From JAQVCM01 sp040403095 (GTDB taxonomy: Bacteria > Bacteroidota > Bacteroidia > Flavobacteriales_D > Crocinitomicaceae), in the NCBI GenBank assembly GCA_040403095.1, contig JBBALI010000006.1, forward strand, positions 65,168-129,167: DNA of 64,000 bases, read 5' to 3'. The notes under the pieces are model-generated. The model was not told where the DNA came from. It saw only the letters and a program-made list of their open reading frames with translations, and made no database searches. Each line of letters opens with the position of its first letter. Within the stretch, counting starts at the first letter, position 1. This document shows positions 1 to 8,187 of this stretch, in pieces. The position numbers and the translations under genes were made by a program.

Positions 1-104
1 ACAAAGAATTTTTGTCAATGAATTTTACTGAAATTTTAAAAGATCAACACGTAGTATATGACGTTAAAGGTGTTTTGGGTAAAAATGTAGATGGTGTATT
101 GTAA
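1..104 (+). CDS. Nucleotide-sugar dehydrogenase, C-terminal end (partial)
   Basis: The gene enters from the left edge; its frame starts at base 3 and 33 codons remain before TAA. The visible end reads VVYDVKGVLGKNVDGVL. This resembles the C-terminus of UDP-N-acetyl-hexosamine 6-dehydrogenases of the WbpA/TviB group, which commonly end in a YDxKxVL...VDGxL pattern. Such enzymes oxidise a UDP-sugar to a UDP-uronic acid for capsule or O-antigen synthesis, which fits the polysaccharide locus that follows. Only the tail is visible, so the exact substrate cannot be given. Confidence 0.7.
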   Translation, partial: KEFLSMNFTEILKDQHVVYDVKGVLGKNVDGVL

Positions 105-122
105 TTTCAAAATAATAAAAAT

Positions 123-479
123 ATGAGTTTCCAATTTATTGAATCTGACGAACGACCATGGGGAAGATATTTTGTACTTCATGATGAACCGAAGTATAAA
201 GTAAAAAGAATTGAAGTTGAAACAAATCAAAGATTGAGTTATCAGTATCATTTTAAAAGAGCTGAAGCATGGACTATTATTCAAGGTGAAGCGACTGTAA
301 CCCTAGATGGAGTTGATAAAATTTTCAAAGTTGGAGAAACAGCTATAATTCCTTTGAGCGCTAAACATCGAGTTGCTAATTTAAGTACCGAACTTTTAAT
401 ATTTATTGAAGTACAGACAGGTGATTATTTTGGTGAAGATGACATTGTCAGAATCGAAGATGATTATTCAAGAAAATAA
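123..479 (+). CDS. Cupin-type mannose-6-phosphate isomerase (stand-alone domain)
   Basis: This 118-residue protein is a single cupin. It begins with the WGRYFVL segment and continues with LSYQYHFKRAE and AEAWTIIQGEA, the pattern of the C-terminal isomerase domain of bifunctional ManC/AlgA enzymes. That domain interconverts mannose-6-phosphate and fructose-6-phosphate. The GDP-mannose pyrophosphorylase half is absent and is not elsewhere in the window, so the protein is either a free-standing isomerase or a sugar-nucleotide-modifying cupin. It starts 18 bases after the dehydrogenase stop and is presumably co-transcribed with it. The family is clear; the precise reaction is less certain. Confidence 0.75.
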   Translation: MSFQFIESDERPWGRYFVLHDEPKYKVKRIEVETNQRLSYQYHFKRAEAWTIIQGEATVTLDGVDKIFKVGETAIIPLSAKHRVANLSTELLIFIEVQTGDYFGEDDIVRIEDDYSRK

Positions 480-503
480 AATTCAAAAAAATATAATATA
501 CTC

Positions 504-941
504 ATGAAGCATTTTGATAGAAAACGACATATTGCCAAGACTTTCACTTGGAGAGCAGTTGGTACAATGGATACCATATTACTTTCCTGGCTAGTTTCAG
601 GTGATTTAAAAGTTGGCGCTGCAATAGGTGGCGCTGAAGTTTTTTCAAAATTGCTTCTCTATTACCTGCATGAACGTCTATGGTATAAAACTTCGTTCTT
701 AAAATCTGCTTCAAGTAAACTTCGTCATGCAATTAAAACAGTTTCTTGGAGAATTGTCGGAACAATTGATACGATGATGATGGGTTGGATTGTATCTGGA
801 AATCCAATGACTGGACTAAAGATTGGTGGGTTAGAATTAATTACAAAAATGGGACTTTATTACCTTCACGAAAGAGTTTGGTACAGAAGTGATTATGGTT
901 TAATTATTGAGGAACCTAAAATTATACAAGAAAAGGAATAA
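504..941 (+). CDS. DUF2061 protein with two tandem copies of the domain
   Basis: This 145-residue protein holds two copies of the short DUF2061 unit, about residues 11-62 and 75-127. Each copy has a TWRxVGTxDT or SWRIVGTIDT start, a W(L/I)VSG turn, a GG..E(V/L)..K helix and a YYLHER(L/V)WY end. Each unit has hydrophobic stretches, so the protein is probably a small inner-membrane protein. The function of the domain is unknown. Members are often found beside sulfate-activation genes, and here the gene lies directly before cysC, cysD and cysN. A role in sulfate uptake or membrane support of sulfation is a guess from position only. Confidence 0.8.
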   Translation: MKHFDRKRHIAKTFTWRAVGTMDTILLSWLVSGDLKVGAAIGGAEVFSKLLLYYLHERLWYKTSFLKSASSKLRHAIKTVSWRIVGTIDTMMMGWIVSGNPMTGLKIGGLELITKMGLYYLHERVWYRSDYGLIIEEPKIIQEKE

Positions 942-958
942 TAAACAGATTTCAAACA

Positions 959-1579
959 ATGAAAATCGAAAAAGAAAATCCTAATAATGTTTACAATCAA
1001 AACTATTCAGTTAGTAAGCAAGATAGGAATAAAAAGAACAATCATTCATCCCTAATGATTTTGTTTACAGGTTTATCCGGCTCAGGAAAATCTACAATCG
1101 CTAGTAAATTAGAACAAGTTTTACACGCTCAAAATTTTCAAACGTACACTTTAGATGGTGACAATATGAGATTGGGTCTGAATAACGACTTGGGATTTTC
1201 AGCGGAAGACAGAAACGAAAATTTACGAAGAATTGGTGAAGTATCGAAATTGATGGTTGATGCTGGTTTAGTAACTATAGCAGCATTTGTCTCTCCTCTG
1301 AAAGTAGATCGTGCTTTGATTGAAAAAATTGTAGGTGCTGAAAATTTTATTGAAATTTTTGTAAATACTTCCTTAGAAGAATGCGAAAGAAGAGATGTGA
1401 AAGGGTTATATGCAAAAGCAAGAAAAGGTGAAATACATAACTTTACTGGAATAAGTTCACCATACGAAGCCCCTGAAAACCCTAATTTAGAAATAAATAC
1501 AGAAAATACTTCTGTCGATAAAGCGGTAGAAATAATCACTGAATATCTTAAAAATAAAATATCTTTGCACCATGAATAA
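959..1579 (+). CDS. cysC: Adenylylsulfate kinase CysC
   Basis: CysC phosphorylates adenosine 5'-phosphosulfate with ATP to give PAPS, the sulfate donor for sulfotransferases. The 206-residue protein has Walker A GLSGSGKST at residues 38-46, then LDGDNMR, RLGLNNDLGFS and EDRNENLRR, which form the APS-binding region, and ISSPYEAPENP near the C-terminus. Length is normal for the family. The N-terminal 30 residues are polar and poorly conserved. The end overlaps the start of cysD by 8 bases, so translation is probably coupled. There is no PAPS reductase nearby, so the PAPS made here is likely for sulfation. Confidence 0.95.
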   Translation: MKIEKENPNNVYNQNYSVSKQDRNKKNNHSSLMILFTGLSGSGKSTIASKLEQVLHAQNFQTYTLDGDNMRLGLNNDLGFSAEDRNENLRRIGEVSKLMVDAGLVTIAAFVSPLKVDRALIEKIVGAENFIEIFVNTSLEECERRDVKGLYAKARKGEIHNFTGISSPYEAPENPNLEINTENTSVDKAVEIITEYLKNKISLHHE

Positions 1580-2477
1580 ATATTATTTGAATTATCTTGA
1601 CGAATTAGAGTCAGAAGCAATCTTCGTTCTTAGAGAAGTTGCAGCGCAATTTGAAAATCCTGTTATCTTATTTTCAGGAGGAAAAGATTCAATTGTAGTA
1701 ACGTATTTAGCTCAAAAAGCTTTTTATCCAGCGAAAATGCCTTTTGCATTGTTACATGTGGACACAGGACATAACTTCCCTGAAACTATTGAATTTAGAG
1801 ATAAATTAGTAAATTCTTTAGGCGTTCAATTATTAGTTGGATCTGTACAAGACTCTATCGATGACGGAAGAGTTGCGGAAGAAAAAGGCAAAAACGCATC
1901 AAGAAACGTACTTCAAATTACAACTTTACTTGACACAGTTGAAAGATATAAAATTGATTGTGCAATTGGTGGAGGTCGAAGAGATGAAGAAAAAGCTAGG
2001 GCAAAAGAACGTTTTTTCTCTCACAGAGACGAATTTGGTCAATGGGATCCAAAAAATCAAAGACCAGAATTATGGAATTTGTTTAATGGTAAACAATTTA
2101 AAGGAGAACACTTCAGAGCATTCCCTATTTCAAATTGGACTGAAATGGATGTTTGGAATTATATTAACCGTGAACAATTAGCAATTCCATCATTATACTT
2201 TGCTCATGAAAGAGAGGTGATTTGGAGAGATGATGCATGGATTCCGCTTTCTGAACATATTAAACTTGATGAAAATGAAGTAGTTTCAACTAAGAGAATT
2301 AGATTTAGAACACTTGGTGATATTACAATTACTGGAGGTATCGAATCAGAAGCTGATACTTTAGAAAAAATTGTTGATGAAGTTAGTACAATGAGATTAA
2401 CTGAAAGAGGAAATAGATCTGATGATAAAAGATCTGAAAGCGCTATGGAAGATAGAAAACGCGAAGGATATTTTTAA
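1572..2477 (+). CDS. cysD: Sulfate adenylyltransferase subunit 2 CysD
   Basis: CysD is the catalytic half of the CysDN ATP sulfurylase, which forms adenosine 5'-phosphosulfate from ATP and sulfate. The 301-residue protein carries the PP-loop motif SGGKDS at residues 35-40, followed by LLHVDTGHNFPET and the conserved GGGRRDEEKARAKER segment. The C-terminus ends in the family-typical AMEDRKREGYF. It overlaps cysC by 8 bases and is followed 29 bases later by cysN. Full length and intact. Confidence 0.96.
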   Translation: MNKYYLNYLDELESEAIFVLREVAAQFENPVILFSGGKDSIVVTYLAQKAFYPAKMPFALLHVDTGHNFPETIEFRDKLVNSLGVQLLVGSVQDSIDDGRVAEEKGKNASRNVLQITTLLDTVERYKIDCAIGGGRRDEEKARAKERFFSHRDEFGQWDPKNQRPELWNLFNGKQFKGEHFRAFPISNWTEMDVWNYINREQLAIPSLYFAHEREVIWRDDAWIPLSEHIKLDENEVVSTKRIRFRTLGDITITGGIESEADTLEKIVDEVSTMRLTERGNRSDDKRSESAMEDRKREGYF

Positions 2478-2506
2478 TTAATCAAATCATTGAAATAAAA
2501 AAAATT

Positions 2507-3763
2507 ATGGAATTACATAACAGTCAATTATTACGTTTTACCACTGCAGGAAGTGTTGATGATGGTAAAAGTACACTTATTGGTAGATTACTATATGACT
2601 CAAAGTCAATATTTGAAGATCAATTGTCTTCAATTGAATCAACTTCAAAAAGAAAAGGACACGAAGGTGTTGATTTAGCACTTTTTACTGATGGTTTGAG
2701 AGATGAACGTGAGCAAGGAATTACAATTGATGTTGCTTACAGATATTTTACTACACCAAAACGCAAGTTTATTATTGCTGACACACCTGGACATATCCAA
2801 TATACCAGAAACATGGTTACTGGTGCATCTACCGCTAATGCTGCCATCATCTTGATTGATGCTAGAAATGGAGTTATTGAGCAAACAAAAAGACACTCTT
2901 TTATAGCTTCATTACTTCAAATACCTCATATTATCGTATGTGTCAACAAAATGGATTTAGTTGAATATAGCGAAAAAAGATTCAATGAAATCGTAGAAGA
3001 ATTTGAAGTTATTTCCTCAAAATTAATGATTAAAGACGTACATTTTATTCCAATCAGTGCCTTAGATGGAGACAATGTTGTAAATCGTTCTGAGAATATG
3101 CCTTGGTTTAGTGGTGCACCAATGCTGCATACTCTAGAAACATTGCATATCAGTAGTGATATTAACAAAATAGACGCTCGTTTCCCAGTTCAAACTGTAA
3201 TTCGTCCTCAATCAGAAGAGCACAGAGATTACAGAGGCTACGCTGGAAGATTAGAAAGCGGTATTTTAAGAGTTGGTGATGATATTACAGTACTTCCTTC
3301 TGGATTTACATCTAAAATTAAGTCGATTGATTGTTTTGAAACTTCTTTTCAAGAAGCTTTTGCTCCTATGTCTGTTTCAATTACTTTAGAAAGTGATATT
3401 GACATCAGCAGAGGAGATATGATTGTAAGATCAAACAACCAACCAAATTGTTCTCAAGAATTTGATGTGATGCTTTGCTGGTTAAATAACAATTCAGCAA
3501 GACCAGGTGCAAAATATTCGATCAAACATACAAGTAATGATCAAAAAGCAATTATCAAAGAAGTAGTTTACAAAATGGATATCAATGCCATTGAAAGAAA
3601 CAACGAAGATAAATCAATCAATATGAATGACATTTGTAGAGTAAAAATTCGCACTACAAAACCATTGATGATAGATGAATACCGCGATAATCGCATGACT
3701 GGAAGTATCATTCTTATTGATGATGCCACCAATGAAACAGTTGCCGCAGGAATGGTAATCTGA
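2507..3763 (+). CDS. cysN: Sulfate adenylyltransferase subunit 1 CysN (GTPase)
   Basis: CysN is the GTPase partner that drives the CysD reaction. The 418-residue protein has the translation-factor-type GTPase signature: GSVDDGKST at residues 15-23, the switch segment EREQGITIDVAYRYF, DTPGH at 92-96 and NKMD at 147-150. Beta-barrel domains follow, including RDYRGYAGRLESG. It has no fused CysC domain, in agreement with the separate cysC gene upstream. The gene sits in the PAPS operon between cysD and cysQ. Confidence 0.95.
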   Translation: MELHNSQLLRFTTAGSVDDGKSTLIGRLLYDSKSIFEDQLSSIESTSKRKGHEGVDLALFTDGLRDEREQGITIDVAYRYFTTPKRKFIIADTPGHIQYTRNMVTGASTANAAIILIDARNGVIEQTKRHSFIASLLQIPHIIVCVNKMDLVEYSEKRFNEIVEEFEVISSKLMIKDVHFIPISALDGDNVVNRSENMPWFSGAPMLHTLETLHISSDINKIDARFPVQTVIRPQSEEHRDYRGYAGRLESGILRVGDDITVLPSGFTSKIKSIDCFETSFQEAFAPMSVSITLESDIDISRGDMIVRSNNQPNCSQEFDVMLCWLNNNSARPGAKYSIKHTSNDQKAIIKEVVYKMDINAIERNNEDKSINMNDICRVKIRTTKPLMIDEYRDNRMTGSIILIDDATNETVAAGMVI

Positions 3764-3789
3764 TAATCAAACAAATTAATATTTTATAA

Positions 3790-4584
3790 ATGTCAGATTT
3801 AAATTTATTGAAAATTGCGATTACAGCTGCTCTTGAAGCAGGTGAAAAAATCATGGAAATCTATGAAACCGAAGATTTTGGTGTAGATTTCAAAAGTGAT
3901 AATTCACCATTAACCAAAGCAGATGTGGCATCTCATAATATTATTGAAAAACATTTGTTGACTACTAAAATTCCAATCTTATCAGAGGAAGGTAAAAATA
4001 TTCCTTTTGAAGAAAGAAAAGATTGGAAACAACTTTGGATAGTTGATCCAATTGATGGGACTAAAGAATTCATCAAAAGAAATGGCGATTTCACAGTTAA
4101 TATTGCTTTAATTGAAAATCAAATTCCCGTTTTAGGTGTTATTTATACACCAGTTTTGAATGAGTTATTTTTCTCAACGAAAGGCAATGGCGCTTTTAAA
4201 GTAATTACGAAAACTCACACTGATAATTTTGAATATTTAAAAGAAAACGCCGTTAAACTTCCAATTGAAACTAAAAAAGATGCATTTACAGTGGTTGCAA
4301 GTAAATCTCACATGTCTATTGAAACAGAAGACTATGTGAAAGAACTGGAAAAAACGCATGGTAAAGTTGAATTAATTTCCAGAGGAAGTTCTCTAAAACT
4401 TTGCATGGTTGCTGAAGGAAAAGCCGATTGCTATCCAAGATTCGCACCTACAATGGAATGGGATACTGCGGCTGGTCAAGCAATTTGTATGCATGCAGGA
4501 TTTGAAGTGATCGATTGGTCAACTCAAAAGGAAATGCTATATAACAGAGAAAATTTATTGAATAATTGGTTCTTAGTAAGATGA
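3790..4584 (+). CDS. cysQ: 3'(2'),5'-bisphosphate nucleotidase CysQ
   Basis: CysQ hydrolyses 3'-phosphoadenosine 5'-phosphate (PAP), the product left when a sulfotransferase uses PAPS, to AMP and phosphate. The 264-residue protein belongs to the inositol-monophosphatase superfamily. The metal-binding motifs are SEEG at residues 65-68, DPIDGTKEF from residue 86, and EWDTAAGQAI near residue 224. Placed directly after cysCDN and just before a run of sulfotransferase genes, it probably relieves PAP inhibition of those enzymes. The stop overlaps the rfbA start as ATGA. Confidence 0.93.
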   Translation: MSDLNLLKIAITAALEAGEKIMEIYETEDFGVDFKSDNSPLTKADVASHNIIEKHLLTTKIPILSEEGKNIPFEERKDWKQLWIVDPIDGTKEFIKRNGDFTVNIALIENQIPVLGVIYTPVLNELFFSTKGNGAFKVITKTHTDNFEYLKENAVKLPIETKKDAFTVVASKSHMSIETEDYVKELEKTHGKVELISRGSSLKLCMVAEGKADCYPRFAPTMEWDTAAGQAICMHAGFEVIDWSTQKEMLYNRENLLNNWFLVR

Positions 4585-5456
4585 AAGGTATCGTTTTAGC
4601 TGGTGGATCAGGCACTCGCCTTTTCCCTATTACAAAAGGAGTTTCAAAACAGTTACTTCCCATTTATGACAAACCAATGATTTATTATCCAATATCTGTT
4701 TTGATGTTGGCAGGAATCAGAGAAATTTTAATTATTTCTACTCCTCAAGATCTTCCGAATTTTGAAAAATTATTGGGCGATGGCAGTGATTTCGGTGTAA
4801 AATTTACTTACAAAGTGCAACCAAGTCCTGATGGGCTCGCACAAGCATTCATTTTGGGTGAAGAATTTATAGGAGATGACGATGTTTGTTTGGTTTTAGG
4901 TGACAATATATTTTATGGTCACGGACTGACAGAATTACTTAAATCTGCAAAGTCAAATGTCTCTGACAAAGGAAATGCAACTGTTTTTGGATACTATGTA
5001 AACGATCCAGAGCGATATGGTGTAGCTGAGTTTGATGCAAAAGGAAATGTTGTATCTATTGAGGAAAAGCCTTTGATTCCAAAATCAAATTATGCTGTTG
5101 TCGGTTTGTATTTCTATCCTAATGAGGTGATTGAAATTGCAAAATCAATCAAACCTTCCGATCGTGGAGAACTTGAAATCACGACTGTAAATGAAGTTTT
5201 TCTTTCAAAAGGAAATTTGAAAGTAGAATTAATGGGAAGAGGTTACGCTTGGTTAGATACAGGAACACACGATTCTTTAATTGAAGCAAGTAGTTTCATC
5301 CAAACAATTGAAAAAAGACAAGGTTTGAAAGTTGCATGCCTGGAAGAAATTGCTTTCGATCAAGGTTTTATTTCAAAAGATAAAGTTTTGGAACTGGCTA
5401 AACCACTAGCAAAAACCGGTTACGGACAGTATTTAATTAAAAAGGTTTCCAAGTGA
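4581..5456 (+). CDS. rfbA: Glucose-1-phosphate thymidylyltransferase RfbA
   Basis: RfbA joins dTTP and glucose-1-phosphate to dTDP-glucose, the first step of dTDP-L-rhamnose synthesis. The 291-residue protein begins MKGIVLAGGSGTRLFP, with the nucleotide-binding GGSGTRL at residues 8-14, then KQLLPIYDKPMIYYP, LVLGDNIFYGHGL and GYAWLDTGTHDSL, all typical. The ATG at 4581 is chosen because it overlaps the cysQ stop as ATGA and begins exactly at the conserved N-terminus; an in-frame ATG 15 bases upstream would add only five unconserved residues. Confidence 0.96.
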   Translation: MKGIVLAGGSGTRLFPITKGVSKQLLPIYDKPMIYYPISVLMLAGIREILIISTPQDLPNFEKLLGDGSDFGVKFTYKVQPSPDGLAQAFILGEEFIGDDDVCLVLGDNIFYGHGLTELLKSAKSNVSDKGNATVFGYYVNDPERYGVAEFDAKGNVVSIEEKPLIPKSNYAVVGLYFYPNEVIEIAKSIKPSDRGELEITTVNEVFLSKGNLKVELMGRGYAWLDTGTHDSLIEASSFIQTIEKRQGLKVACLEEIAFDQGFISKDKVLELAKPLAKTGYGQYLIKKVSK

Positions 5457-6001
5457 AAATAACAGAAACAAATATTGAAGATTTGGTCATAATAGAACCA
5501 AAAGTATTTGGTGATGCCCGTGGATATTTCATGGAAACATTCCAAAAGAATACATTCAATTCAAATATCATCGAAACTGAATTCATTCAAGACAATGAAT
5601 CAAAATCCTCCCGAGGTGTATTAAGAGGATTACATTTTCAACTTCCTCCTTATCAGCAAGCAAAATTGGTTCGGGTAATTGAAGGTGAGGTATTGGATGT
5701 TGCTGTAGATTTAAGAAAGGATTCAAAAACTTATGGTCAACACTATTCGATTTTATTGTCAGGAGAAAATAAAAAACAATTTTTTGTCCCTAGAGGATTT
5801 GCGCATGGATTTGTTGTTTTAAGTGAAACTGCAATTTTCAGTTATAAAGTTGATAATGAATATGCCCCAACGCATGATTCTGGTATCCTTTGGAATGATG
5901 AAACCTTACACATTGATTGGAAAATCGACACTAAAGAAATTCAACTTTCCGAAAAAGACAAAAATTTAAGTACATTTAAGGACTTAAGTAGTCCATTCTG
6001 A
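5453..6001 (+). CDS. rfbC: dTDP-4-dehydrorhamnose 3,5-epimerase RfbC
   Basis: RfbC epimerises dTDP-4-keto-6-deoxyglucose at C3 and C5. The 182-residue cupin contains FGDARGYFMETF, QDNESKSSRGVLRGLHFQ with the catalytic-type His near residue 61, VRVIEGEVLDVAVDLR and VPRGFAHGFVV. The start is GTG at 5453, overlapping the rfbA stop as GTGA; this is the only start that keeps the conserved MKIxET beginning. Full length. Confidence 0.95.
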   Translation: MKITETNIEDLVIIEPKVFGDARGYFMETFQKNTFNSNIIETEFIQDNESKSSRGVLRGLHFQLPPYQQAKLVRVIEGEVLDVAVDLRKDSKTYGQHYSILLSGENKKQFFVPRGFAHGFVVLSETAIFSYKVDNEYAPTHDSGILWNDETLHIDWKIDTKEIQLSEKDKNLSTFKDLSSPF

Positions 6002-6002
6002 A

Positions 6003-6872
6003 ATGAAAATATTAGTTACAGGTAAAAATGGTCAATTGGGATCTGAAATCAATTCGTTGGTTTCAAGTTATCCTCAACACCAATTTCATTTTACTGGATC
6101 GGAAGAATTCAATCTTTCCAGCAAAGAATCTATGTCTTCTTTTTTAAATCAACATTTATTTGATCTAGTAATTAATTGCGGCGCTTATACAGCCGTCGAT
6201 AAGGCCGAGGACGATACAGAAATGGCTGAAATGGTCAACGTAAATGGCGTTCGATTTTTAGCAGAATATTGTGCTAAAAAAAACATTAAAATTATCCATA
6301 TTTCAACAGACTATGTTTTTGATGGTTCAAAAAATACGCCTTACAATGAAAGCGATAATACTAATCCAACTGGCGTTTATGGCGAAACAAAGCGAAAAGG
6401 TGAAATCGAATTAATCAATAGTCAAGCACATAGTATCATCATTAGAACTTCTTGGGTATATTCAACTTTTGGAAATAACTTTGTAAAAACAATGTTAAAA
6501 CTTGGTTCTGAAAGAGAAAATTTGAATGTGGTCATAGATCAAATTGGAACTCCAACGTATGCCAAAGATTTGGCAAATGCTTGTTTAACAATTGCCAATC
6601 AAATCGAAAAATGGAAACCTGGATGCACTATTTATCACTATTCAAATGAAGGTGTGATAAGTTGGTACGATTTTGCGCACGAGATTATGTCTTTGGCAAA
6701 ATTGAATTGTAAGGTCTCTCCTATCGAAACATTTGAATATCCAACCAAAGCGAAAAGGCCACATTTTTCAGTTTTGAACAAAAAGAAAATCCGTACTGAT
6801 TTCAATTTGGAAATTCCAAATTGGAAGGAATCTCTGCAAAAAATGCTGAAAGAAAATTCTAGGAATGATTAA
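6003..6872 (+). CDS. rfbD: dTDP-4-dehydrorhamnose reductase RfbD
   Basis: RfbD reduces dTDP-4-keto-L-rhamnose to dTDP-L-rhamnose with NAD(P)H. The 289-residue extended short-chain dehydrogenase has the GKNGQLG dinucleotide-binding motif at residues 7-13, NCGAYTAVDKAE, STDYVFDG and the catalytic YGETK pair at Y126 and K130. It follows rfbC by one base. The 4,6-dehydratase gene rfbB, normally in the same group, is not in this window. The 3' end overlaps the flippase start by 8 bases. Confidence 0.95.
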   Translation: MKILVTGKNGQLGSEINSLVSSYPQHQFHFTGSEEFNLSSKESMSSFLNQHLFDLVINCGAYTAVDKAEDDTEMAEMVNVNGVRFLAEYCAKKNIKIIHISTDYVFDGSKNTPYNESDNTNPTGVYGETKRKGEIELINSQAHSIIIRTSWVYSTFGNNFVKTMLKLGSERENLNVVIDQIGTPTYAKDLANACLTIANQIEKWKPGCTIYHYSNEGVISWYDFAHEIMSLAKLNCKVSPIETFEYPTKAKRPHFSVLNKKKIRTDFNLEIPNWKESLQKMLKENSRND

Positions 6873-8187
6873 GAAACTTAGAAAAAAATTAAATGGCGAT
6901 ATCCATCTGAAGGATCTATTAAAAGGGAGTGTTATCACTTTTTTCTTAAAGATGTTTGGAATGTTACTTGGTTATGTTATGATTTTTATAATTTCTAAAA
7001 AAAACGGCGCCTCAGGTGTTGGCTTTTATAATTTTTTTACTCAAGTTCTTTCAGTATTATCTACCTTCATTGCATTAGGTATGAATATCTCAGTGTTAAG
7101 ATTCGTAGGACAATTCAATAATAGCAACGATAGATCAAAAATGCATCAGTTATATCGTTATTTTACTAGAATTATCAGTCCTTTTAGTATTGTGATTGGA
7201 TTATTAATTTTTGTATTTGCAGAAAATATTTCTCATATTTTAGGTAAAGAAGATGATTACATAAATGGTTTCAAAACTATTGGTTGTATTTTACCTTTTT
7301 TTTCACTAAACCTAGTAAGCGTTGAATTTATAAGAGGATTAAAAAAACTTCAAATCTCAGAGCTTATCAGAAGCGTAATTAGACCCCTTATTATTACTCT
7401 AATTTTACTCGCGCAATGGAAGAATAAAATTGAAAACGTAGAAATAATATATCTTTTTGCAATAACAGCAATTATTAATTCTTCATTTTCAAGTGCCATA
7501 ATATGGAAAGAATTAAGAAAAATACCAAAAATAACAACAAATATATTTGTTAAAAAGGAATTTTTAGATACTTCTTTTTCAATGCTTTTGATAAGTCTTT
7601 CAACAGCCCTTTTAGCAGCACTTCCAATATTATTTTTGGACTATTTTACCAATGAAAAAACCGTTGGTATTTTCAGCGTTGCATTTAAAATAGCAAGTTT
7701 AATTTCATTAATTCTTACAGTAATTAATACAATGGCTGCTCCCAAGTTTGCGGAACTTTTTTGGAATGATAAAAAAGTTGAACTTCAAAAATTAATTAAT
7801 CAAGCAAGTAAAATAATGTTTTGGGTATCTTTAGTTATTTCTATAGCGATAATATTATTTTCAAACCAAATTCTATTAACTTTTGGTGAAGAATATAAGA
7901 ATGCACGTGTCATTTTAATTATTATTGTAATTGGACAATTCATAAACTCTGCAAGCGGCTCAGTAGGGATTTTTATGAATATGTCTGGTAATCAAAAATA
8001 TTCTAGAAACATTATGCTGGTAACATTAATTTTAGTTAGTATCCTGTATTTGATATTTAGCCCTAAATATGGTGTTTTAGGTGTTGCGATAATCAATACA
8101 ATTGGTATTTCTATCATTAATATTACTTCAGCTTTTTTCGTATATTACAAGTTGAAATTAATCACTTTTTATAATTTTAAGAAATGA
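6865..8187 (+). CDS. Wzx-type polysaccharide flippase
   Basis: This 440-residue protein has many hydrophobic segments spread along its length and the layout of the MOP/polysaccharide-transport superfamily. It starts in a short cytoplasmic stretch, and the first membrane helix follows near residue 22 (GSVITFFLKMFGMLLGYVM). Wzx proteins move undecaprenyl-linked repeat units across the inner membrane. A separate Wzy-like polymerase and Wza/Wzc-like proteins in the same locus support a Wzx/Wzy-dependent pathway. Substrate specificity cannot be read from the sequence. The stop overlaps the next start as ATGA. Confidence 0.85.
   Translation: MIKKLRKKLNGDIHLKDLLKGSVITFFLKMFGMLLGYVMIFIISKKNGASGVGFYNFFTQVLSVLSTFIALGMNISVLRFVGQFNNSNDRSKMHQLYRYFTRIISPFSIVIGLLIFVFAENISHILGKEDDYINGFKTIGCILPFFSLNLVSVEFIRGLKKLQISELIRSVIRPLIITLILLAQWKNKIENVEIIYLFAITAIINSSFSSAIIWKELRKIPKITTNIFVKKEFLDTSFSMLLISLSTALLAALPILFLDYFTNEKTVGIFSVAFKIASLISLILTVINTMAAPKFAELFWNDKKVELQKLINQASKIMFWVSLVISIAIILFSNQILLTFGEEYKNARVILIIIVIGQFINSASGSVGIFMNMSGNQKYSRNIMLVTLILVSILYLIFSPKYGVLGVAIINTIGISIINITSAFFVYYKLKLITFYNFKK

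Noticed and set aside
36..284. Minus-strand frame of 82 codons
   Set aside because: It runs antisense to the dehydrogenase end and the cupin gene and has no supporting features.
1560..1567. TATCTTTG, a -7-like box just before cysD
   Set aside because: It lies inside the end of cysC and has no TTTG at the -33 distance; the genes overlap and are more likely one transcript.
1837..2181. Plus-strand frame of 114 codons inside cysD
   Set aside because: It is an alternative frame of the well-conserved cysD gene.
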